From Acidimicrobiia bacterium (GTDB taxonomy: Bacteria; Actinomycetota; Acidimicrobiia; Spongiisociales; ZC4RG35): 33,732 nt of DNA. The stretch lies in assembly GCA_012270885.1 (NCBI GenBank), contig JAAXHN010000028.1, positions 1-33,732 on the forward strand. Direction: 5' to 3'. The position numbers and the translations under genes are program-made. Position 1 is the stretch's first letter. The number at the start of each line of letters is the position of its first letter. The notes under the pieces are model-generated. The model was not told the origin of the DNA and ran no database searches. It saw only the letters and a list, made by a program, of their open reading frames with translations. Shown one piece after another: positions 27,792 to 33,732 of this stretch.

Positions 27792-28805
27792 GTGGCTGAA
27801 CTCGTCGAATTCCCGCTGGACCCGGATGCGCCTCTGTCAACTCTGGTCTACACCTTCGGCGGCGCCGAGGCCGTAGCCGAACTAAAGCCGGGGCAGATAC
27901 TGACCACCGCCACACGGGACTGCTTCGCCGGACGGGTTCGCACCACTGCCGATCTGCCCTCCCAGGTGTGCGATCTCCGGTACATCAATCCCCAGACGGG
28001 ACCCTTTTACATCGCGGGGGCAGAACCGGGAGACACCCTAGCGGTCCACTTCGTCAGCATCGAGCCCAGCGAGTCCTGGGGGGTGAGCGCCACCTTCCCG
28101 TTCTTCGGAGCCCTGACAAGCAGCCGTGACACAGCCACGCTCCAGCCCCCGCTTGACGAACGGACCTGGGTGTACGACCTCGACAACCAGGCTCGGCTCG
28201 TCTATTACCAGGCGCTGGACGGCGACCTGCGGCTGCCCCTGCCCATGGACCCGATGCATGGAACGGTCGGGGTTGCGCCTGCCATGGGCGAAGTTCGAAA
28301 TTCCCTCGCCCCCGGGGCTTGGGGAGGCAATATGGACACCCCTGAGATGCGGGCCGGCGCCACCTGCTACCTGGGAGTCAACGAACCGGGCGCCCTGTTC
28401 AGCATCGGCGACGGCCACGCCCGGCAGGGAGAAGGCGAGGCATGCGGAGTTGCCGTGGAGTGTTCGATGACCACGGTTCTCGTAGTCGACGTGATCCGCG
28501 GCGACTACGCTCCCTGGCCGCGCCTCGAGACCGACGAGTACCTGATCACAACCGGCTCCACCAAACCCCTCGAGGACGCATTCCGTATAGCCCTCACCGA
28601 GATGGTGCGGTGGATAGCATCCCTTCTCGAGCTCTCCACCATGGACGCCTATCAACTCGTCTCGCAGGCCGCTTTGACGCCGATAGCCAACGTCTGCGAC
28701 ACCGTCTACACCGTCACCTGCAAGGTACCGAAGAGCCTTCTCCCCGAGACCGCCGCGTACGGGGGCATCCACCAGGCGCTCGAATCCAAGGCTGCGGCGG
28801 TCTGA
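27792..28805 (+). CDS. Acetamidase/formamidase family protein
   Basis: QVCDLRYINPQTGPFYIAGAEPGDTLAVHFVSIEP; YLGVNEPGALFSIGDGHARQGEGEACGVAVECSM. Confidence 0.9.
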   Translation: MAELVEFPLDPDAPLSTLVYTFGGAEAVAELKPGQILTTATRDCFAGRVRTTADLPSQVCDLRYINPQTGPFYIAGAEPGDTLAVHFVSIEPSESWGVSATFPFFGALTSSRDTATLQPPLDERTWVYDLDNQARLVYYQALDGDLRLPLPMDPMHGTVGVAPAMGEVRNSLAPGAWGGNMDTPEMRAGATCYLGVNEPGALFSIGDGHARQGEGEACGVAVECSMTTVLVVDVIRGDYAPWPRLETDEYLITTGSTKPLEDAFRIALTEMVRWIASLLELSTMDAYQLVSQAALTPIANVCDTVYTVTCKVPKSLLPETAAYGGIHQALESKAAAV

Positions 28806-28910
28806 CCACCTACGGCCCTAGGCCCGACTAACTGCAACCCGCCGCCGGAAACGCATCCCGATTCTCTCCCCGTCGACCATCCGAGTCCGGATTGGTCTAT
28901 TAAATAAAAT

Positions 28911-29636
28911 ATGGATAGTCTAAATAGGGCGCCAGGATCGCTACACCCCCCTTCTCAAGTTCCCGCCCAGGTGTCAGAGCGGGACTCCGCCGCCCGCATC
29001 GCCGGATCCCTCCTGGTGCTCACCGCCTTGATCACAGCAGTTTCGGCTGTGACCCGCGTCTCGGCAGACACCGACTTTCAACCGTCACTGCAGGATACGC
29101 TGGATGCAGTATCGCTTCAGTCGGGGCTTTACGGTTTGGGAGGAGCGGCGCGTTTGCTGTCCGGGGTCACCTTGGGGGCGGCCGCCTGGTGTCTGCTGAG
29201 GACATGGATCATCCGCCTTCGTCTGGGGTCCCCGCTGATCCCCGCCTTGTCTGTGGTCTCCGGTGTCTTCACGGCGGTTTCGGGGTTGTGCGCGGTCATC
29301 CTCGCGGTGGCCGCTCCCGAGACCAACCCCCTCATCGAGTTTTCGGCGCTGATCCGATGGCTCAGTGGAAAGATCGGCTTCGCAATCGCGGGACTGGCGC
29401 TGGCTGTCGCCTCGCGCTTCCAGTGGAGGGCAGGAGGAGCCCTCCGGTTCATAGCGCCGGCGTCAGGCATGCTCGGGCTGGCAATGCAGTTCATCTGGAT
29501 CGACTCCGCCACCGTGGCCCATCCCATCGTGGGCGCAGCCTTCTTCCTCTGGCTCCTGGCCTTCGGATCAATGCTCTTCACCGGCCGGACCGAAGAACCC
29601 CTCCGGAGGATGGTCGACTCCCACTCCCCAACCTAG
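28911..29636 (+). CDS. Membrane protein of unknown function
   Basis: Multiple hydrophobic TM-like segments; AT-rich sequence and no clear Shine-Dalgarno just upstream, so the start is uncertain. Confidence 0.6.
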   Translation: MDSLNRAPGSLHPPSQVPAQVSERDSAARIAGSLLVLTALITAVSAVTRVSADTDFQPSLQDTLDAVSLQSGLYGLGGAARLLSGVTLGAAAWCLLRTWIIRLRLGSPLIPALSVVSGVFTAVSGLCAVILAVAAPETNPLIEFSALIRWLSGKIGFAIAGLALAVASRFQWRAGGALRFIAPASGMLGLAMQFIWIDSATVAHPIVGAAFFLWLLAFGSMLFTGRTEEPLRRMVDSHSPT

Positions 29637-29697
29637 CCTTCCGGCAGATTGCCCTGCGGAGTGCTCTCTCCTCCGAAAATACGTCTAGTCCCAGCAC

Positions 29698-29745
29698 TTG
29701 ACAAACCTGAAGTTACTACATAAACTGGTTTGCAATACAAACTAG
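29698..29745 (+). promoter_or_regulatory. Promoter TTGACA (29698-29703), N17, TAAACT (29721-29726) with overlapping inverted repeat CTGGTTTG-CAATA-CAAACTAG (29725-29745)
   Basis: Consensus -35, 17-nt spacer, near-consensus -10; inverted-repeat arms match at 7 of 8 positions. Followed by an AGAGGAGG ribosome-binding site before ATG 29764. Confidence 0.75.
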
Positions 29746-29763
29746 CCAGAGGAGGTTCGTGCA

Positions 29764-30396
29764 ATGTCAGGCTCAGGCAATGAAGGGGCCGCCCTCACCC
29801 CTCAAGAGAGCTGGGGAGCGATCCACACAACTATTAACAAGACGAGAAGTTCCATGTATCTGGTCGGAACTTCGCCGATTCTGCTTATGTGGGGAGCCTT
29901 GACGGCGGTGTTGTACCTGATTGAATACTGGCTCCAAACCGGGGGATCCGCCCTGGCGGAGGAAACCCCATGGATAAGGGCTCCGGCTTTTGGCGTTCTG
30001 CTGATTGGAGGAATGGTCGGCAGCGGCTTGGTCGGCCGCCGGTACGGAAGCCGGAATGTCTCTCCGGAAGCCAGTCGGGCGGTAGGGATTCGGGTCTTCT
30101 TCTTCTGGGTGTCCGTGGTGCTGGCGGCCTGGCTCATCCCGGCGGCGGCGGGGATGTGGTCGCCCGAAGGCGGGGCCCAGATTCCCCACGTAGCCATCGG
30201 CATAGTGACCCTGGGGTACATTCTGTACGGCATAATGACCCACGCGGCGCTGGCGGCGGTCGGGGTCGGAATAGCTGCCGCCTACTATCTCCCCGACTTT
30301 CTGGCGGGCGACGCTGCTTTGCCTGTCTCGGCGGTGGCGACTTTCGCGGTTGTCGGTCTGGGCGCCATGTGGTTGCGCAAGATCGGGATCCGGTGA
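29764..30396 (+). CDS. Membrane protein of unknown function, first gene of the ABC exporter operon
   Basis: 210 aa with about 5-6 TM-like segments; strong AGAGGAGG RBS; stop overlaps the next gene. Confidence 0.75.
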   Translation: MSGSGNEGAALTPQESWGAIHTTINKTRSSMYLVGTSPILLMWGALTAVLYLIEYWLQTGGSALAEETPWIRAPAFGVLLIGGMVGSGLVGRRYGSRNVSPEASRAVGIRVFFFWVSVVLAAWLIPAAAGMWSPEGGAQIPHVAIGIVTLGYILYGIMTHAALAAVGVGIAAAYYLPDFLAGDAALPVSAVATFAVVGLGAMWLRKIGIR

Positions 30397-30755
30397 GCGA
30401 CAACTCCGCGGTTCTTGACGAGACCATCCACCAATCAGTCAGATTACGGATAATGACGCTGCTGGTATCCCAACCTGCTGCAGCCCGGGTCGCCTACCGG
30501 TTTATTCAGCGGACCCTTGATCTGACCGGTGGAAACCTCACCATACATCTGCGGAAGCTCAGAGGGGCCGGATATGTCGCCATCACCAAAGAGTTTCGTG
30601 ACGAGAAGCCATCAACCTGGATACAGGCAACAGTGATGGGCCGTCAGGCGTTTGCGGCCTATCTGGTCAACCTGGAAAGGGTTTTGAAGGGGGTGACCGT
30701 CCCGGAGGCTACGGCTACAATCCCGCAGGGTCGGCCATCGCGACCGTCATCATGA
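30393..30755 (+). CDS. Winged-helix transcriptional regulator (ArsR/MarR-like)
   Basis: SDNSAVLDETIHQSVRLRIMTLLVSQPAAARVAYRFIQRTLDLTGGNLTIHLRKLRGAGYVAITKEFRDEKPSTWIQATVMGRQAFAAYLVNLERVL. GTG 30393 overlaps the upstream stop; the ORF track extends it spuriously to 29970. Confidence 0.82.
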   Translation: MSDNSAVLDETIHQSVRLRIMTLLVSQPAAARVAYRFIQRTLDLTGGNLTIHLRKLRGAGYVAITKEFRDEKPSTWIQATVMGRQAFAAYLVNLERVLKGVTVPEATATIPQGRPSRPSS

Positions 30756-31726
30756 ATACTCCAGTTACCGCCCCGGCACCAAACCGCTCCCCCTTGGTAC
30801 TCCAGGTCGAGGGCCTGCGCAAGAGCTACGGAGAGATCCAGGCGGTCAAGGGGATCAGCTTCGAGATCGCCCCCGGTGAGAATTACGGACTGCTGGGACC
30901 GAACGGCGCCGGCAAGACCACCACCATCCAGATGATCGCCGGAGTACTGGCCGCCGACGGCGGTCGGGTGACGGTATGCGGCGAGGAGCTGACCACCGTC
31001 ACGACCTCCGTCAAGTCCCATATCGGCTGGGTTCCCCAGGAAGTCGCCCTGTACGACCGGCTGAGCGCCCGGGAAAACCTGGCCTTCTTCGGCCGCATGC
31101 AAGGACTCTCGGGGAAGGAACTGACGAAACGGGTAGAGGAAGTCCTCCATCTGACTGCTCTGAGCGACCGTGCGGGCGACAAGACCATCAAATTCTCGGG
31201 AGGGATGAGGAGGAGGCTCAACATCGGAATAGGCCTCCTCCACCAACCGGACCTGCTGATCCTGGACGAGCCAACCGTGGGTGTGGATGTCCAGTCGCGA
31301 GCCAGCATTCTCGACCAGGTGGAGGAGATGACCCGGCACGGAATGGCGGTGCTCTACACGACCCACTACATCGAGGAGGTGGAGAGACTCTGCCGGCGGG
31401 TGGGGATCATCGACCACGGGGAACTGATCGCCGAAGGAACCAAGACCGAGTTGGTGAAGATGGTGGGAGAGCGGGACCGGGTACTGGTCAACGCCGTCGG
31501 CAACCTGTCCGAAGGCGTCAACCGGGTCGGGCGCTTGGAGGGAGTGCACCAGGCCGGCGTCACCACTGAGGGGGTGGAGCTTCTGGTGGACGACGCCACT
31601 CCCCTGCTACCCCGTATCTTCGAGACCCTTACCCGATCGGAGGTCTCGGTTACCGGAGTGCATGTCGAAGAACCCGACCTGGAGGCTGTCTTCCTGCATC
31701 TCACCGGACGCGCCCTCCGAGACTGA
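30752..31726 (+). CDS. ABC transporter ATP-binding protein (ABC-2 exporter type)
   Basis: Walker A GPNGAGKTTT; signature FSGGMRRRL; Walker B LLILDEPTVGVD; ATGA overlap with the regulator. Confidence 0.95.
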   Translation: MNTPVTAPAPNRSPLVLQVEGLRKSYGEIQAVKGISFEIAPGENYGLLGPNGAGKTTTIQMIAGVLAADGGRVTVCGEELTTVTTSVKSHIGWVPQEVALYDRLSARENLAFFGRMQGLSGKELTKRVEEVLHLTALSDRAGDKTIKFSGGMRRRLNIGIGLLHQPDLLILDEPTVGVDVQSRASILDQVEEMTRHGMAVLYTTHYIEEVERLCRRVGIIDHGELIAEGTKTELVKMVGERDRVLVNAVGNLSEGVNRVGRLEGVHQAGVTTEGVELLVDDATPLLPRIFETLTRSEVSVTGVHVEEPDLEAVFLHLTGRALRD

Positions 31727-31729
31727 AAG

Positions 31730-32914
31730 ATGAGGGACATTGCCTGGATTGTCCTGAAGGACCTGCGCCAGCAGGTTCGGGACCGGACCATCTTCATATT
31801 CGGGCTCATCGCTCCGCTGGCCATCGCCGCCGCTCTGAGTCTCGCATTCGGGAGCTTCTTCCAGACCGACGAAGCGGTCGTCTTCGAATTCGGTATCTCC
31901 AACGCCGATGCGGGGGGTCCCATTTCGGAGGCCTTCTCGGTGGCCATGGCGGAGTTGGAGACAGAGGGCCTGGTCGGCATCACCTTCCACCGCGACCGCT
32001 TTTCCCTGGAAAGAGCGGTGGAAGAGAACGAGGTCGATGCGGGGTTCTTCATCCCCGATGGCTTCAGCCAGGCGATCGTCGAAGGTTCGGAGGCCGAGGT
32101 GATCGTGGTAGCCAATCCCGACGGGCCGGTGGTTGCCGGGGTTGCCACCTCCATCGCCAAGCAGTTCGCCCTGGAGGTCGCGTCGGCCAGCGCCGCCGGG
32201 GCGACGCTGGCCATCCTGGGAGGACTCACTCCCGAGCAGATGGTCCAAGCAGGGCTGGCCGCATCCCAAGCGAATCCTCCCGCGCGGATTGCTTCGCTTG
32301 AGGCGGAGATTCGCCAATTGGACGCCCCCACCTTTTACTCGGCGGGCGCCGCCATGTTCTTCATGGTGTTCGTAGTGGGAACCGGCCTTCTCAGCCTCTT
32401 GGAGGAACGAAGGCTCCACACCCTTGCCAGACTGCTGGCCAGCCCCATAAGTCCGGGGCGCATCCTGGCTGCAAAGTTCCTTCTCTCCTTCACGGTCGGA
32501 ACAGGAAGCGTGGGACTGTTCATGCTGTTCTCCCGATTCCTGCTGGGCGCCGACTGGGTCGATCTACCTGCCACAGCGCTGTTGGTGGTGGCTGCGGTCG
32601 GAGCATCCGCCGGGATCGTCTCCCTGGTGGCCGGCTGGGCCAGGACCGCCGAGCAGGCCCAAAATTTCCAATCGGTGGTAGCGGTTGCGATGGGCATCCT
32701 GGGAGGCACCTTCTTTCCGGTTGCAGGAGGCGATACTTTCCTCGGCACCCTCTCCCTTGCGACTCCCCATGCCTGGTTCATGAGAGGCCTGGGTGACCTG
32801 AGCGGCGGAGGAGGACTGGGGGTGGTCGCCCTTCCCCTGGTGGTATTGACCGGCATGGCGGTATTGACCCTGACCATCAGCGTGCTGGGCGCCCGAAGGA
32901 ATATGCGGCCATGA
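31730..32914 (+). CDS. ABC-2 type transporter permease
   Basis: N-terminal TM, large extracellular-like domain, C-terminal TM bundle (LEERRLHTLARLLASPISPGRILAAKFL). Confidence 0.9.
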   Translation: MRDIAWIVLKDLRQQVRDRTIFIFGLIAPLAIAAALSLAFGSFFQTDEAVVFEFGISNADAGGPISEAFSVAMAELETEGLVGITFHRDRFSLERAVEENEVDAGFFIPDGFSQAIVEGSEAEVIVVANPDGPVVAGVATSIAKQFALEVASASAAGATLAILGGLTPEQMVQAGLAASQANPPARIASLEAEIRQLDAPTFYSAGAAMFFMVFVVGTGLLSLLEERRLHTLARLLASPISPGRILAAKFLLSFTVGTGSVGLFMLFSRFLLGADWVDLPATALLVVAAVGASAGIVSLVAGWARTAEQAQNFQSVVAVAMGILGGTFFPVAGGDTFLGTLSLATPHAWFMRGLGDLSGGGGLGVVALPLVVLTGMAVLTLTISVLGARRNMRP

Positions 32915-33732
32915 AAACGCTCTCGATCGGCTGGGTGTACGTACTCAGAATCCTGCGGGAACCCGCTTCCCTGTTCTTTTTCTTCGTATTCCCGGTGGTG
33001 ATGGTGTTCATCATCGGGATCCAGTTCGGCGGGCAGGGTGGAAGGGTGCAGATGGGAGTATCGGGGGACGCGAGTCAGGCCATAACCGGCAAGATCACCG
33101 AGAACCTGGCCGACAACCAGGCCTTGGACCTGGTCTTCTACGAAGACGACGCGGAGATGTTGACCGCCGTGGAGAGGGGTTTCATCTCGGCGGGAGTGGT
33201 CTTCCCTCCACAGATGGCCGCAAGAATGGCTGTTGGGCAGCCAGTGCTGATCGGTTTTGTATCCGCTCCCACCGGGCTGGGGCCTCAACTGCAGGCCACC
33301 CTGCAGCAGGCGGTGACCGAAGAGTTGATTCCATACCGGGCGGCGCGATTCGCGGTCGACATCCTAGAGGTCGGGTTCCAGGAGAGCTTCCCACTTGCAA
33401 GCGAACTTGCGGATCAGGTGATCTTGACAACGGTCGCCGTGGAGTCGGTTGGGGAATCTCTGTTCCCCCCCGGCATGGGCCGGTTCGACGGGGGTGCCGC
33501 CTCCAATCTGGTTCTTTTCATGGTCCTCACGGCCCTGACTGGCGCCACCGCCATGGTGGCCGACCAGCAGATGGGTCTTGACACCCGCATAGTTTCGACT
33601 CCCACTTCCATTGCCCGGCTGATCTCGGGGTACGTGGCCGGTCAGTTCGGCATCACGTTCTTCCAGGGCCTCTACATCATGGTCCTGAGCCTGGCCATCT
33701 TCGGCGTGGACTGGTCGAACCTGGGAGGATCG
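32911..33732 (+). CDS. Second ABC-2 type transporter permease, truncated by window end
   Basis: ATG 32911 overlaps the upstream TGA (ATGA). Open to the window end: MKTLSIGWVYVLRILREPASLFFFFVFPVVMVFIIGIQFGG...MVADQQMGLDTRIVSTPTSIARLISGYVAGQF. Missing from the ORF track as it runs off the edge. Confidence 0.88.
   Translation, partial: MKTLSIGWVYVLRILREPASLFFFFVFPVVMVFIIGIQFGGQGGRVQMGVSGDASQAITGKITENLADNQALDLVFYEDDAEMLTAVERGFISAGVVFPPQMAARMAVGQPVLIGFVSAPTGLGPQLQATLQQAVTEELIPYRAARFAVDILEVGFQESFPLASELADQVILTTVAVESVGESLFPPGMGRFDGGAASNLVLFMVLTALTGATAMVADQQMGLDTRIVSTPTSIARLISGYVAGQFGITFFQGLYIMVLSLAIFGVDWSNLGGS

Noticed and set aside
28891-28910. AT-rich TTGGTCTATTAAATAAAAT before ATG 28911 as a promoter
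   Set aside because: -10-like hexamer present but no properly spaced -35; it would place the start site inside the ORF. Left as start-site uncertainty only.
1-33732. CRISPR arrays, tRNA/rRNA genes, transposases or integrases
   Set aside because: Scanned by eye; no regular repeat-spacer pattern, no cloverleaf-like sequence in the intergenic gaps, and no transposase or recombinase motifs in the ORFs.

Overview
The window is a GC-rich, densely packed chromosomal segment. Its gene content suggests a high-GC actinobacterium, possibly Acidimicrobiia-like (inference only). In order it contains: the 3' part of a glycine decarboxylase subunit (gcvPB/gcvP C-terminal half); a lower-GC two-gene cassette (unknown protein plus a TIGR02391/Ymh-type protein with an RNxxxH HEPN-like motif); a gamma-carbonic anhydrase-like gene with no canonical start for its conserved N-terminus; a UPF0173 MBL-fold hydrolase (-); a complete paaABCDE phenylacetyl-CoA epoxidase operon followed by a TetR regulator; a TauE/SafE permease; an overlapping run of mannose-1-P guanylyltransferase, lipoprotein cytochrome c, menC and menD, facing a convergent menF; a MerR-like gene and sufE (-); a rhodanese; an AI-2E transporter; a lipid/acyl-CoA cluster (CaiB/BaiF CoA-transferase, acyl-CoA synthetase, SDR, MaoC hydratase, acyl-CoA dehydrogenase); a 2-hydroxyacid dehydrogenase; thiN (-); a decayed region with an acyl-CoA synthetase remnant; a YibE/F protein; an acetamidase/formamidase; and an operon of membrane protein, winged-helix regulator, ABC ATPase and two ABC-2 permeases, the last cut by the window end. 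The best candidates for something under-described are the HEPN-like cassette at about 1.1-2.2 kb, the palindromic operator and predicted leaderless promoter of paaA, and the membrane-protein/wHTH-regulated ABC exporter operon with a strong promoter and an overlapping inverted repeat. All family calls come from reading the translations by eye; no database search was run.
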